Counted from the stretch's first letter, positions 1-10,336 are shown. The stretch: DNA of 64,000 nt from Paraburkholderia sprentiae WSM5005 (GCF_001865575.2 NZ_CP017561.2:1364001-1428000), one strand, 5' to 3'. Made by a program: numbers and translations. The notes: generated by a model not told the origin, from the letters alone.

Positions 1-19
1 CCTGCCTGACCCAGCCGAT

Positions 20-155
20 CCAGTGGTTCCGCGCAGCGGGTGCGAGTGCTTGAGCCTGCGCGACATCAAGGAGTTGTTGCTCGAGCGCGGTGTCGTGGTC
101 ACGTACGAAACAATCCGTTGCTGGTGCGAAGGATCTCCTGAAAGAGTTCAACTGA
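20..155 (+). pseudogene. IS6-family transposase N-terminal fragment
   Basis: The frame reading from about position 47 gives the peptide LSLRDIKELLLERGVVV followed by TYETIRCWCE. This is the conserved N-terminal segment of IS6/IS240-type DDE transposases (consensus like LSLRDVEELLAERGV..SYETIRRW). The resemblance stops at about position 155, where an IS66 fragment begins, so the piece is about 35 codons with no catalytic residues. It may begin left of the window. It is a relic, not a functional gene. Identification is from motif memory, not a search. Confidence 0.6.
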
Positions 156-158
156 ACG

Positions 159-831
159 CTTCAGGCGGACTCGTTCGCCGGGTACAACGCGATCTACGAT
201 GACTGCCGCATGAGAGAGGCTGGATGCATGGCGCACGCACGCCGCAAATTCCATGATCTGTTCGTCGCACGCGGAAACGAGGTCAATTCCGAAGCGCTAC
301 ACCGGATCGGCGAGCTGTATGCAATTGAGTCCGCGATTCGCGGCAAGCCACGGAGGTGTGAAGACGTGTCTGGCAGGAATAGGCGCGTCCGCTACTCGAC
401 GCCCTCGAGACCTGGCTGCGCTCGACATTGAGTCATGTGTCGCAGAAAGGCGATACCGACAAAGCCATCAACTACGCGCTCAACCACTGGCCTGCGCTCA
501 CAACGCACGTCGACGACGGGACCGTCGAGATCGACAACCATGCTGCTGAACGCGTCCTGAGAGCGGTAGAGCAGGGAAGGAAAAACTTCCTGCCTTTCGG
601 CTCGGACAATGGCGGCGAAACGGGTGCCGCAACCTACACGCTGGTCGCCACGGCAAAGCTGAACGGCCTCGATCCCGAAGCGTATCGGCGCTACGTCATT
701 GCTTGTGTCGCCGATCATCCGGTCAATCGCGTCTGCTTCCGTGGGTCGCTGCCGATCACATCAAGAACGACCACCCCTGAGAATCCTCATGCACTCACCG
801 GTGTCAAGAACGGCCTGCACCGGACGCTTAC
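159..831 (+). pseudogene. IS66-family transposase (TnpC) C-terminal part, frameshifted, with right IS end
   Basis: From 159 the frame reads LQADSFAGYNAIYD and then REAGCMAHARRKFHDL, both hallmarks of the IS66 DDE transposase core. Around 345-385 the frame shifts. It resumes in another frame with LLDALETWLR, NYALNHWPALT and DNHAAERVLRAV (the region carrying the last catalytic Glu), ending near ADHPVNRV. The next bases read, on the other strand, GTAAGCGTCCGGTGCAGGCC, matching the conserved GTAAGCG terminus of IS66 elements. I therefore place the right end of the element at about 831. The N-terminal half, tnpA and tnpB are absent. The copy is inactive and was probably truncated by the neighbouring IS6 fragment. 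Confidence 0.85.
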
Positions 832-944
832 GTTGAGTTTGAGCTTTTCGTCGTGATTCGCCATCAAAAAGACCCACGGAGCCGATCGGGACCGACTCTG
901 GGGTTTCAGTTCAATGACGGGGCTTTTTCTATCGCCGCGATACT

Positions 945-2525
945 TTAGGGTGTCGCGGAACGTACCGGTTGCTTGGAAACACTAATATTGCCGGTGCTGT
1001 CGCGGGATAGGCAGACGTGCTGGACCCACCGATCGTCTGTTTCGGGAAAGTCTGTGCGCCCGTGGCCACTGCGCGTTTCCTCCCGCGCGAGTTTGGCGCG
1101 AGCCACGAGTTCGGCGGCCAACGTCAGATTCGCCGCCTCCTCAGCGGCGAACAGGCTTTGTTTGCTGATCAGGTTTTCTGCTGAACTGCGTAGGGCACCG
1201 ATCTTCGCGATAGCATCGGTGAGACGGTCATTGTTCGACACGACGCCCGCCTGTTCCCACATCACCGACTGCACGCGTGAGATGATTTCCGCCGGATCCT
1301 GCGTACCTTCACCTGACAGTCGTGCCTGTTCCGCCAGCACCTGCGTTTCGTCGATTTCCAGCGCCTCGTGATCGCTTGCGAATCTCGCAGCATTTTGACC
1401 GGCAACCAGGCCGAACGTTTGCGTTTCCAGGAAACCACAGCCTTGCATACGGTCGCCGCCCAAAACCCCGCCGGAAGACTCGCCGGCTGCGAAGAGAGCT
1501 TCAACGGTTGTAGCCGCGTTGGAATCGATCCAGGCACCGCCCGTGGATCGTTGGAACATTAGCGTAATGGGCACGGTCTGACCGCCTTGATACTGATGGC
1601 CGACAGGTGCACGGGAGCGAGCAACTTGCCCGTCCTCGACATGCCAGACGACGGGGCCGCGCCCTTCGAAATTTTCTTGATACACCGCACGCGCCATCAT
1701 GTAGCGGGGTGCACATTCCAGATTGACCGGATCATAACGTTCCATGATGCGCTCGCCCAGCGCATTCACATACTTGGCACCAAAAATGGGACCGGCAGGC
1801 GGTGAATCACGGAACTGTGTGAATTCGACATCAACGATCGTAGCCCCGGCCTCGAATGCCAGTCGCCAACCATCGCCAGTAGTGCGGCTACGTTCGTCTT
1901 TAACCTCGTCGCAGAGCACAGAATAAAGGCGATTTGCACCACCAGCCGCGAGCACAACTGCCTTCGCCTTGATGATGATGGGTTCACCGTCAGCGGTGAC
2001 GGCGTAAGCACCGTTGACGCGTCCCTGATTCGACAGTAGACGTGTGACCATCACACCTTCAAGCAAATCCACGTTGGACTTGATGACTGCCTCGCGTACG
2101 GGCAGCATAACGTTGGCATGTACGCCGGGGCCCAGGCCACGGGCTTGGAGCGTGCGACGTACCGAGTGACCAGCACGTTTCGATATGAACCAACTCCCGT
2201 CGGGGTTGGTGATGAACGGCACGCCCAACTTTTCCATGTCTTCCGCAATCTGTCGGCCATAACGGGCGCAGGCGGCCACCAGATCAAGATCGCAAATGCC
2301 GCCTGCGGCTTTGAGCCAGTCTCCGATAAAGAGGGCGTCGGTGTCCTCCGGGTCCAGGAGGGGAACGCTGAAGCCAACAAGAGCGCTCGGGCTTGAGCCG
2401 CTTTCACTGATTCTCCCCTTATCGACTAGCAGGACGCGGGCGCCTGCCTTCTTCGCTTCGATTGCTGCACGGCAAGCTGCGGAACCACCGCCGATAACAA
2501 GCACTTCACAACTTAGCGTTTCCAT
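945..2525 (-). CDS. FAD-dependent oxidoreductase, fumarate reductase/succinate dehydrogenase flavoprotein family
   Basis: About 526 residues. The N-terminus has a dinucleotide-binding motif (VLVIGGGSAACRAAIEAKKAG). A second FAD-contact motif, VVLAAGGA, lies near residue 195. The C-terminus has the FRD/SDH signature REETRSGHGRTDFPE, whose Arg is the usual proton donor in this superfamily. Such enzymes reduce or oxidise dicarboxylates, or act like APS reductase A or L-aspartate oxidase; the substrate here cannot be read from sequence. I chose the ATG at 2525 because AGGAT sits about 10 bases upstream. A longer frame from 2600 would overlap the upstream gene more. The start overlaps the end of the Cys-rich gene by 20 bases, so the two are probably translated together. 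The divergent MFS carrier could import the substrate. Confidence 0.8.
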   Translation of the reverse strand: METLSCEVLVIGGGSAACRAAIEAKKAGARVLLVDKGRISESGSSPSALVGFSVPLLDPEDTDALFIGDWLKAAGGICDLDLVAACARYGRQIAEDMEKLGVPFITNPDGSWFISKRAGHSVRRTLQARGLGPGVHANVMLPVREAVIKSNVDLLEGVMVTRLLSNQGRVNGAYAVTADGEPIIIKAKAVVLAAGGANRLYSVLCDEVKDERSRTTGDGWRLAFEAGATIVDVEFTQFRDSPPAGPIFGAKYVNALGERIMERYDPVNLECAPRYMMARAVYQENFEGRGPVVWHVEDGQVARSRAPVGHQYQGGQTVPITLMFQRSTGGAWIDSNAATTVEALFAAGESSGGVLGGDRMQGCGFLETQTFGLVAGQNAARFASDHEALEIDETQVLAEQARLSGEGTQDPAEIISRVQSVMWEQAGVVSNNDRLTDAIAKIGALRSSAENLISKQSLFAAEEAANLTLAAELVARAKLAREETRSGHGRTDFPETDDRWVQHVCLSRDSTGNISVSKQPVRSATP

Positions 2526-2796
2526 CTTCCAATCCTGTTGTTTTTGATGAGTCATCGAAAGTGAATCGATATTCAAACTCGCCCAACTGCTTGGTTGCAC
2601 GCATCCGGCATTCGCAAAAATAGCAGGTTAGGGCTTGTCCGATCTCGAGATAATCGCCTAGGCGGCAACCCGAATATTTTTCGCAGCGAGGGCAAGTGAA
2701 TCGGTACCCGGGAAGCGGACCGCAATGTCCACCCCCGCAGCAATAGTCTGGTTCAAGTTGCAGATCGAAGGTATCGGCAGGAGCATCTGATGCCAT
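2506..2796 (-). CDS. Small Cys-rich metal-binding protein, probable partner of the flavoprotein
   Basis: A 96-residue protein whose Cys residues cluster in CCGGGHCG (near residue 19), CPRCEKYSGC (near 35) and CYFCECR (near 58). They look able to bind one or two zinc ions or an iron-sulfur cluster. It overlaps the following flavoprotein gene by 20 bases, which implies a shared transcript and probably a shared function. By analogy, APS reductase and fumarate reductase A subunits have ferredoxin-like B partners, but the Cys spacing here is not the CxxCxxCxxxC of classic 4Fe-4S ferredoxins. A zinc ribbon is equally possible. I do not recognise a named family. Confidence 0.6.
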   Translation of the reverse strand: MASDAPADTFDLQLEPDYCCGGGHCGPLPGYRFTCPRCEKYSGCRLGDYLEIGQALTCYFCECRMRATKQLGEFEYRFTFDDSSKTTGLEDGNAKL

Positions 2797-3003
2797 GAAA
2801 TTGAAGTTCCGTAATTCTAAATAATATTCTAAACAGTATGCGGAGCGGCCGGAAACCGCTATCGGTGTTAACCATTAAGCGTGTTAGCCCTTACTCGTAA
2901 GCACTAATGCAATAAGTTATCCAAAAAAGAATACATTGCAACGGGATTAAAAGATCCGTGGCGACACTGGATCGTCGGACGGAATAACGAAAGGAGATCA
3001 GCG
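2797..3003. promoter_or_regulatory. Divergent promoter region between Cys-rich protein and MFS carrier
   Basis: This 207-base AT-rich gap separates two outward-reading genes. It contains an exact 8-base direct repeat, ATTCTAAA, at 2814-2821 and 2826-2833, 12 bases centre to centre. That lies just upstream of the minus-strand start and could be a regulator site. On the plus side AAGGAG precedes the TTG start at 3004. No convincing -35/-10 pair was assigned. Confidence 0.4.
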
Positions 3004-4356
3004 TTGGAAGATGCGAGCGCAACAAGGTCAGTTAATTTGACGCAGTACATAGACGAAACACCTTGGACTACGGCTCAGAAAATGATGATAGTCATGATGG
3101 CGCTCGCCTTCATTATCGATGGGTGCGCGAATCAGGTACTTGGTCTTGCTATCCCTTCAATCGTTGCTGAATGGCATGTTCAACGGGCGGCGACTGCGCC
3201 TATCGCTGCGATTGGCTTGTTGGGTATTGCATTCGGCGCCATGGGCGGCGGTATAGTTGCGGATCGTATCGGACGACGAAAAAGCCTTATCGCCGCGATT
3301 ACCCTCTTTGGTATAGCAACGTTGCTATCTGCGTCAACGAATAGTGTTGCGTCCTTGGCGGCGGTGAGATTCTTTGATGGACTCGGATTGGGCGGTGCAT
3401 TGCCTATCTGCACGGCGTTGCTTGCAGAGACCAGTCCCCGTAATCGGCGCGCTATCGCTATCGCAGCAGGGATGTTGTTTATTCCTGCGGGCGGCGTTAT
3501 TTCGGGGCTATTGAGTACAGTCATCGTGCCGACATTTGGCTGGCGCGGCCTTTTCGTGGGTGCTGGTTTGCTGGCTCTTGCATCGGCGGTGTTCTTCGCA
3601 ATCGCTATTCCGGAAAGCCCTTTTTATCTGGCGTTGCGCCCCGAGCGGAAAGACGAGTTGGGTCGCGTCATGCGTCGCCTGAAAACGAATGTTGATCCGA
3701 ATATTGTTTTCTACGACGTCATTCCGCCGCGCGAGGAGCGAAAGATCTCGACACTCCTGAATAGCGAGTATCGAACGATAACCATCGGCGTATGGGTTGG
3801 CTTTTTCTGCTGCCTGCTGGCAAGTTATACCCTGTTCAGCTGGCTGCCGTCACTTCTGTCGGCTCGGGGCTTCACTCATGCACGCACTGGCTTCGTGATG
3901 AGCCTTTTCCATAGCGGATCGATCGTCGGCGGGCTGATCAGCGGCATTCTTTTCCAGCGATATGGCGTACGTAAGCCCCTATTGGGAATTGCTGCTGCCG
4001 CTTTGATTATCGCCATAGTGCTCTCAGTGTGTTCGATCGATCCCGATCACAGCGTCGTGCTGACTATTATTTTCATGGCCTTGGGATTGCTGCTGGCGGC
4101 GATGCATAACGGCTTCTATACGCTCACGGCTTTTGTTTATCCTTCGGCTATTCGGGGCAGCGGCATCGGTGCTGCGTCAGGACTCGGACGACTTGGTGCG
4201 ATTACGAGTTCGTTCACGGGTGTCTTTTCCATGGGGCTCAGCGCAGAGTCGAACACCTACTTTTTGGTGATCGCGGCTTGGCTTTTTATCGGGCTCATAG
4301 GCGTATCCGTAATTCGTGCGCCGAAAACACTGGTGCCGGCCGCGAGCAGCGCATAA
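3004..4356 (+). CDS. MFS transporter, aromatic/organic acid:proton symporter-like
   Basis: A 450-residue protein with about 12 hydrophobic segments. The loop 2-3 motif, DRIGRRKSL, is typical of the major facilitator superfamily. The motif PESPFYLALRPE precedes the central loop, as in the AAHS aromatic-acid and sugar-type carriers. It most likely imports a small organic acid with protons across the inner membrane. The start is a TTG at 3004 with an excellent AAGGAG Shine-Dalgarno site 7 bases upstream; no ATG fits as well. It is divergent from the FRD-type flavoprotein, which suggests uptake plus oxidation or reduction of the same compound. The substrate is unknown. Confidence 0.8.
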   Translation: MEDASATRSVNLTQYIDETPWTTAQKMMIVMMALAFIIDGCANQVLGLAIPSIVAEWHVQRAATAPIAAIGLLGIAFGAMGGGIVADRIGRRKSLIAAITLFGIATLLSASTNSVASLAAVRFFDGLGLGGALPICTALLAETSPRNRRAIAIAAGMLFIPAGGVISGLLSTVIVPTFGWRGLFVGAGLLALASAVFFAIAIPESPFYLALRPERKDELGRVMRRLKTNVDPNIVFYDVIPPREERKISTLLNSEYRTITIGVWVGFFCCLLASYTLFSWLPSLLSARGFTHARTGFVMSLFHSGSIVGGLISGILFQRYGVRKPLLGIAAAALIIAIVLSVCSIDPDHSVVLTIIFMALGLLLAAMHNGFYTLTAFVYPSAIRGSGIGAASGLGRLGAITSSFTGVFSMGLSAESNTYFLVIAAWLFIGLIGVSVIRAPKTLVPAASSA

Positions 4357-4439
4357 GCTCAGCTACAAAAGTCCCGAGGCGAACCCTCCTCGGGGCCTTG
4401 CGGCCGGCAGGGCGCGCGGCCGATCTTGTGCGCGGGCAC

Positions 4440-5080
4440 TTCTTGCGATGGCGGAACAGATTCTTGACGACATGAAACGGATGCTCGACCCGTGCGCGAG
4501 TCTGCGCCTTGGTTCGCTAGACCTGGATCGGCAGATCCTTCAGCGCACCGTCACGCATTGCCTTGATTTTTCCGTGCTTGACAGCCACACGCCACTGCAC
4601 CGGATTGCCGTGCATCTCGTCGCGGTTTTCAACGCCCGTGTAGCCGGCATCGCCGAACGCTTCCTGCTCATGCCCGTGCAACGAAGCATGGGCTTGCGAT
4701 CCGTCCGATACGTTGGCCGGTGTACCCACAGGCTATGCACCAGACCCGAGTCGGCATCGACGCCGATATGCGCCTTCATGCCAAAATGCCATTCGTTGCC
4801 CTTCTTCGTTTGATGCATCTCGGGATCGCGGCTGTTCCCGGCGTTCCTGGTCGACGGCGGCGCCTCGATAATCGTCGAATCGACCAACGTGCCTTCCTTC
4901 ATCAGCAAGCTGCGTTCGCACAGCGAAACGCCGATCTCGTCGAACAGCTTGCGCGTCAAGTCATGCTCGACCAGCAGGCGGCGGAACTTCTACAACGTGG
5001 TCGCGTCTGGCACGTCCTCGACCGCCAGATCGTCCTCGGTGGCCGGTGCGATGACCGCCGAGCCGAATAAATCAGTGTTG
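4440..5080 (-). pseudogene. IS5-family transposase remnant, multiply frameshifted
   Basis: On the minus strand the successive fragments are all conserved IS5-group transposase segments. The first is VPDATTL near 4990; then come [33 protein letters not shown] and [20 protein letters not shown], which includes catalytic Asp residues; then [16 protein letters not shown] near 4640, and finally EHPFHVVKNLFRHRK near 4450. They occupy at least three different frames, so the copy is dead. The N-terminal 60 or so residues and clear terminal inverted repeats are missing. The element lies just downstream of the MFS gene and may have removed the original neighbour. Confidence 0.85.
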
Positions 5081-5551
5081 CCCAAGTCGTTCATGCAGGC
5101 GAGCGTTACCGGATGCCGGCTGATGTTGTCCACGTTACTACTGCCGGGCGCTGCAGGCGCGAAGGTAATTGCAACCTGGGCTTGGAAACCCGGAAAGCCG
5201 TTCAATGTCCGCGTGCCGAACTAGCTGGTGCTGATCGACACCAGCAACATGTCCAACGTTTCGGGGGTCGGTTCAAAAATGGTGACACATGCGGCGCTAT
5301 TTTCTCTTCGCAGCACACGTGGGGTATGTCGCGCGTACGACTCGACAACATGCCCCTTGTGGCATGGCTCGAATGCATCACTAGCGGCAATCCAGGCATT
5401 TGAAGCGCGGACCGTCGGTGCGGCGGGCTCGCGGGTCTGATGTCAGTCTGCTGAGTGACCTGGACGGAACGCTGTGCCATGGGTCGCAGCAATAGCGCTG
5501 GTAAAATTTCGCGCTATTATTTCTGCATTGGGGCGCCAGTAGAGGACAAAC
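5081..5551. other. Gene-poor stretch upstream of the LuxR regulator
   Basis: No supported gene. The left part may include degraded IS5 sequence. Short frames on both strands have no recognisable domain. The promoter of the LuxR-type gene should lie at the right end, where AGAGGA precedes its ATG by 6 bases. Confidence 0.4.
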
Positions 5552-8332
5552 ATGGATGCGTCGTCAGACAGTACCGATCGCCCATGGAGCGTGTCGCTGA
5601 TTCAGACCAAGATGCTCCCGCCCCGTCTTCCGTCTGGCTGCGTGCAACGATCCGTGTTGCTTAAGTGGTTGCATAAACAGCCGGCTCGTAGCATCACCGT
5701 CGTGACCGCCCCGGCGGGGTTCGGCAAGACGACATTGCTTGCTGGTTGGTGTGAAGCGCTGTCGCAGCGAAAGCATGTTGTTGCATGGCTCAGCCTCGAC
5801 GCTGAAGACGATGATCCGCAGCAGTTCTGCGCTTACCTGGTGGCCGCATTCGCCAGGGCCTCGGCGGAAATTGCCTCGCAAGCGCAACACATCCTTAATA
5901 AAGATCCGCTGACTCCTAACAGAACGGTCATTTCACTACTCCTGAACGGGATCGCTGCATCCGGCAGGCGCGTTTTCCTCGTGCTGGATGACGCCGACCG
6001 TCTGACTGCGAAACCAGTTCTTGCGATTACTTCCCGTCTGCTTCGCTATGCCCCCGAGAACATGCATATCCTGCTCGGGGTGCGAGGTGAGCCGGCCTTG
6101 ATGGTTGGCCAGTTTCGAGCGCCAGAGGAACTCGTACGTATTGACGTCGACGATCTCCGTTTTTCGATCGCCGATGCGCAAGCATTTTTTGACCGGACAG
6201 GCACCGTGCCGCTTGACCGGACCAGTGTTGAGTTGCTGAACGACGCAACGGAGGGATGGGTCGCTGGCTTGCAACTTGCCGCTCTTTCGCTACGCGATGT
6301 GGGCGATGCGGCCAAGGTCGCCGGTGCGCTGGTCGGAGTCAGCTCCGGAATCGATTCGTACCTGAACGATTCCGTGCTCGCACATCTGCCGCTCCCTGTG
6401 CTCAAGTTTCTGCTGCACACGTCGATTCTTGAACGACTCGCCCCTGAGTTGTGCGATGCCATCATGGGCAGGGGAAGTGGAAGCGGGGGCCAGCTCGACT
6501 GGCTGGAGCGACACAGCGTGTTCATCCGGCCGCTGGACGAAACACGGCACTGGTACCGCTATCATGCGCTCCTGTCCGACGCACTTCGTCGGCGCCTTCT
6601 TCGCCAGATGCCGCAACAGGTCCCGTTGCTGCACCGTCGTGCGTCCCAATGGTTTGCAGGAGCACGTCTTTGGCCCGAGGCAGTCAGACATGCCTTGGCT
6701 GCGGGCGAACTCGAGCAGGCGGCACAGTGGGTTGAAAACTGTGCGACGGAGATGCTCGAGCGCGGTGAGTTGAACACGTTGCTAGGATGGATCGGAAAAC
6801 TGCCACCGGATGTCATCCAGAGACGGCTTCGTTTGCGCCTGACGAAAGCATGGGCGCTCGTGTTCTCGATTCAGCCGGACGCCGCCTCGAGGGAAGTTGC
6901 TGCTGTTACCAACGAATTCTTTCGGGGGCGTCGCAAGGATACCCGCATGGTAGAGGAAGCGGCATTGGCGGAGATCAACGCGGTCAGCGCACAGATCGCC
7001 ATTATGGTAGAGGACAGCGAGCGGGCGCTCGAACTGGGCCTTGCTGCTCAAACCTCAATGGCGCCTACGGCGCCTTGGGTGCAGCGATGCGCGCAATTCG
7101 CGCAGCTCTTCGGCTTGATGCACAGGGGCGGGTTCGACCAGATACGTGAAATACGCGACGCCGTCGGCGAGCGAGTTGAACAGGGCCAGGAGCCCGACTA
7201 TTCGGATATGTTTCGGCGCTCGTCGTTCGGTGTTGCTGCATTTGTGCATGGCGAGCTGTCTGAATCAAGGCGAATTTTTGAGGCGATGTTCCACGACATC
7301 GAAAAAGCATGGGGCCGCTCGTCGTCCTGCGCAACCTGGGCGGCCAGTTGCCTTGCTGCGATCTACTATGAGTGCAACGAACTGCCTGAAGCGCGGAGGA
7401 TGATCGCGGGCCGCACGATCATCGCACTGGAAACCTCGCCGCTAACTGGTTTGATGCGCCATATACTGTCTGCAGCACGCTTGCTGTGGCGCGACGGGGA
7501 GGTGGGTTCGGCGTTGGCTATGCTCGAAGACGGTCGACAGGCCGCCGTAACCCGACACTGGCTGCGTCTGAAGTTGGCGCTGGATGCCGAAACGGTAAGA
7601 TTGCTCCTTGTAGAAGGCAACGTTGCTCAAGCCAGGCAGATCGCCGACGAGCTGAGCAAGAGCGTGCCAATGATGTGCGAAGGGCGGACTGGATGCGCGG
7701 TAGACACGTGGACAAGCTATTGTCTCCTGCAGGCTCGCGTACTGATCGCCGGGGATCGTGCAGATGAAGCCGTCACGCTTCTCACACCTTTGCTTGATAC
7801 CCTGGCTGCTACGGGCAGGCGCTGTTCGGAGGCTGTGGTTACCTTGCTGTTCTCATGCGCGCTCGCGCAATGTGGAGCGTCGGAAAAGGCGCTTGGTGCG
7901 CTCGAACGAGCGCTACGGCTCGGAATGCAGAGCGGCATGATTAACAGCTTCGTGGATGAGGGGCCACCCGTGCGCGCGTTGCTACAGCAATTTCGCTTGG
8001 CTTCAGCGAACGTTCCTACGGCAGAAACGGCGTATATCGACGGGCTGCTTGCAGCTTTTGATGCCTTCGGCAATTCACCGGCTGCGTCGCCCGCGCATGT
8101 TGAGGCCGCGCCGCTGTCACCGGATGTTCTTAGTGCAAGGGAGTTCGAGGTACTCGAGTGGGTTGCCCGCGGTCTTTCGAACAAGGAAATCGGCCGGTCG
8201 TTGAAACTGGCACCCGAGACGGTCAAGTGGCATTTGAAAAACGTCTTCGAAAAGCTCGACGTAAATTCGAGAATTGAAGCCGTACAGAGAGTTTTTGGAC
8301 CTGGGGTAGGAAAGGGCCGCGCGGCCATGTAG
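5552..8332 (+). CDS. LuxR-family regulator of the large ATP-binding (LAL/MalT-like) type
   Basis: A 926-residue protein. A P-loop ATPase occupies the N-terminus: Walker [10 protein letters not shown] at about residues 53-61 and Walker [11 protein letters not shown] at about 141-150. A long helical middle follows, like the MalT superhelical sensor region. A LuxR-type helix-turn-helix ends the protein ([20 protein letters not shown], then [16 protein letters not shown]), within the last 65 residues. Relatives such as MalT and AlkS are ATP-dependent activators that bind a small inducer in the middle region. AGAGGA stands 6 bases before the ATG. Pseudogenes flank it on both sides, so its target may be elsewhere or already lost. 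The family call is firm; the inducer and regulon are unknown. Confidence 0.88.
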   Translation: MDASSDSTDRPWSVSLIQTKMLPPRLPSGCVQRSVLLKWLHKQPARSITVVTAPAGFGKTTLLAGWCEALSQRKHVVAWLSLDAEDDDPQQFCAYLVAAFARASAEIASQAQHILNKDPLTPNRTVISLLLNGIAASGRRVFLVLDDADRLTAKPVLAITSRLLRYAPENMHILLGVRGEPALMVGQFRAPEELVRIDVDDLRFSIADAQAFFDRTGTVPLDRTSVELLNDATEGWVAGLQLAALSLRDVGDAAKVAGALVGVSSGIDSYLNDSVLAHLPLPVLKFLLHTSILERLAPELCDAIMGRGSGSGGQLDWLERHSVFIRPLDETRHWYRYHALLSDALRRRLLRQMPQQVPLLHRRASQWFAGARLWPEAVRHALAAGELEQAAQWVENCATEMLERGELNTLLGWIGKLPPDVIQRRLRLRLTKAWALVFSIQPDAASREVAAVTNEFFRGRRKDTRMVEEAALAEINAVSAQIAIMVEDSERALELGLAAQTSMAPTAPWVQRCAQFAQLFGLMHRGGFDQIREIRDAVGERVEQGQEPDYSDMFRRSSFGVAAFVHGELSESRRIFEAMFHDIEKAWGRSSSCATWAASCLAAIYYECNELPEARRMIAGRTIIALETSPLTGLMRHILSAARLLWRDGEVGSALAMLEDGRQAAVTRHWLRLKLALDAETVRLLLVEGNVAQARQIADELSKSVPMMCEGRTGCAVDTWTSYCLLQARVLIAGDRADEAVTLLTPLLDTLAATGRRCSEAVVTLLFSCALAQCGASEKALGALERALRLGMQSGMINSFVDEGPPVRALLQQFRLASANVPTAETAYIDGLLAAFDAFGNSPAASPAHVEAAPLSPDVLSAREFEVLEWVARGLSNKEIGRSLKLAPETVKWHLKNVFEKLDVNSRIEAVQRVFGPGVGKGRAAM

Positions 8333-8354
8333 TAACGAGCCATATGCAATAGCC

Positions 8355-8745
8355 CTCACCAGATTCGGCGCGGACATCCCCAGATCGCCTGGAGTTTTTT
8401 TCTTAGTATCACCAGCGCAGCCGCTTCCGCCAGCGCCCTTCTGCTGCTGCTGCAATTGCTCCTCAAGCTGCTGGATGCGCTTCTTGTCAACTTTCGACTG
8501 ATGACGCTGCTCGCGCGCCTGCTTGGCAGCATTCGCGTTGGCCGCCTGGCAAGCAGCCCGCCACGCCGCAATCTGTTCGGGATAAAGACCTTTGCTGTCG
8601 GCGCCACGTGTACAACGTCTGTTCTGTAATCCCCGTTTTTATGGCCAGCGCCGAAACCAGCGCATTGTCCGGCGGCATCATGCGGCGCACTAATGCTTCT
8701 TTTCTCTCTGCTGAGTAGGCTTTTCAGTCACCCTGATTTTACCGC
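8355..8745 (-). pseudogene. IS3-family OrfA (helix-turn-helix) remnant
   Basis: Reading on the minus strand from about 8745, the peptides EALVRRMMPPDN, TGITEQTLYTWRRQ and, after frame changes, LYPEQIAAWRAACQAA and LVILRKKLQAIWG appear in order. These belong to the OrfA DNA-binding subunit of a subgroup of IS3-like elements. At least two frameshifts separate the pieces, and no integrase-like OrfB follows. It is a relic lying between the LuxR and MocR regulators. Confidence 0.75.
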
Positions 8746-8851
8746 CCCCGGACCATGTCTATAAGAATCAGATAACACGACAACGATTCTGACGCCGGGG
8801 GAGGGTGACATGAGCAGCATTGCTGTCAAAACTTGCCGCGAACGAAGTCGC

Positions 8852-10336
8852 CTAAGAGGATGCTCCTAGAATCAACCCCAGTTTTCGGCCTGAAAACCTG
8901 GCTTGCGACAAGCTTAAGGCGGAGTACCCCATGATAAAGGCCGGCCCAAAAGACGCTCTGCGACAGAGCGATCCAAGCGATTGCAATGCAATTCCGACAG
9001 TTGCCGCTTGATTGACGATGTCTTGCTCGTCCGTCCCCGGCTTTAGCCAAAGAATGAAGTGAAACCCTGCATGGCCGCCAGTTACGTTGTATTTTCCGGA
9101 AGCGTGACGCTCAAGCTCACGAATCAGGACGTCACGGCGTTGCTGATAAGCCTGTCGACACCGCCGCAGATGACTCGAAAAATCGCCACTCGCCATGAAA
9201 GCAGCCAAGGCAAGCTGGGTCGTTCCACTGACGGGTGACCCGATCATCTCCGACAATGCAAGCATTCTATTCTGAAGGGCTGGTGGCACTACCATAAACC
9301 CGACGCGCAGATTTGCCGCGACAGTTTTGTTGAACGAGCTGCAATAGATGACCCGTTGGTGCTGATCCTGCGACTTGAGTGCGGGAAGCGGCGCAGACTG
9401 AAAACTAAACTCTCCATCGTAGTCGTCCTCGATAATCCACCCCTGATTTTGGTGAGACCACTTCAAGAGGCTCTCTCGACGGTCAACTGACATAGTCACG
9501 CCGAGCGGCGACTGATGTGCGGGCGTGGTGTAGACAAGCGAAATGTCGGGATGCTTTTCTAGATCGGCGACTTTCATCCCGTACTCGTCGACCGCGATAT
9601 CGACCATGTCAGCGCCGGCTAGCTCAAATATCTGACTTGCTCCGGGGTAGCCAGGATCTTCGATCGCTACCTTACTGGACGGCTCCAACAGCACTCGCGC
9701 CACCGCGTCAATCGCGTGCCTGATTCCTGATGTAATGAAGATATCCTCTGGGCGGCATAACAGCCCGCGGAAAACACCAAGGTAAGCGGCAACCTGCTGA
9801 CGCAACGGGTACAAGCCTCGGGTCGGCATGAAATCTGCATCTATCGTCCCGCTGTCTTTCGCTGCTTCCGCCGCGTGCTTATGCCAATGCGACGCCCGCA
9901 ATAGGTCCGGCGCTGCGAGACGAGCGATGAACGGGATACCCGCCTGGACCGGAGCCTCCGCAGACGTTAACAACATGCCCCTGTCCAACACGTCGGCTGC
10001 AAGTCGATCGTTAGGCTTGTGCAGATCCGCCGTTAAGGATGGCAGAAAGCTGTCCGGGACGGCCGCGCTCACGCGGGTCCCCGATCCTGGTGTTCGAGTG
10101 ATATATCCCTCCGAACACAGTCGATCAAACGCCGCCTCTACCGTTCCACGTGATACATGCCATCGGTCGGCTAACGTGCGCGACGAGGGAAGGCGGCCCT
10201 GCGCGGAAAGCAGCCCTGTCGAGATCGCGTTGCGGATCGTGTTCGCTATGCAGTCGCGCTTTGAGCGATTCCCAGCTTGGGGAAGCGTTGGCGGAAAGGG
10301 AAGATCGGGCGATAAAGCGGTCTTTCCTCGGGCCAT
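8852..10336 (-). CDS. MocR/PdxR-type transcriptional regulator (GntR helix-turn-helix fused to aminotransferase fold)
   Basis: A 494-residue protein. A GntR winged helix lies at about residues 30-90, with LPSSRTLADRWHVSRGTVEA as recognition region. It is followed by a fold-type I aminotransferase domain. The segment SSFNKTVAANLRVGF carries the Lys that normally binds pyridoxal phosphate, and IEDDYDGEF carries another conserved element. MocR regulators sense PLP plus an amine or amino acid and often control genes beside them. The gene is divergent from a D-aminoacylase remnant at 10.64 kb. Its promoter region has a diverged duplicate at 11.13-11.40 kb, upstream of the reductase-ABC operon, so it may also control that operon. 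It appears intact. Confidence 0.88.
   Translation of the reverse strand: MARGKTALSPDLPFPPTLPQAGNRSKRDCIANTIRNAISTGLLSAQGRLPSSRTLADRWHVSRGTVEAAFDRLCSEGYITRTPGSGTRVSAAVPDSFLPSLTADLHKPNDRLAADVLDRGMLLTSAEAPVQAGIPFIARLAAPDLLRASHWHKHAAEAAKDSGTIDADFMPTRGLYPLRQQVAAYLGVFRGLLCRPEDIFITSGIRHAIDAVARVLLEPSSKVAIEDPGYPGASQIFELAGADMVDIAVDEYGMKVADLEKHPDISLVYTTPAHQSPLGVTMSVDRRESLLKWSHQNQGWIIEDDYDGEFSFQSAPLPALKSQDQHQRVIYCSSFNKTVAANLRVGFMVVPPALQNRMLALSEMIGSPVSGTTQLALAAFMASGDFSSHLRRCRQAYQQRRDVLIRELERHASGKYNVTGGHAGFHFILWLKPGTDEQDIVNQAATVGIALQSLGSLCRRASFGPAFIMGYSALSLSQARFSGRKLGLILGASS

Noticed and set aside
4370..4402. CCCGAGG...CCTCGGG hairpin after the MFS gene as a terminator
   Set aside because: The stem is short and no T run follows on either strand, so it was not listed.
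5226..5551. Short minus-strand frame with several Cys residues upstream of the LuxR gene
   Set aside because: No family resemblance. The Cys-containing stretch is not conserved-looking and has no good ribosome site.
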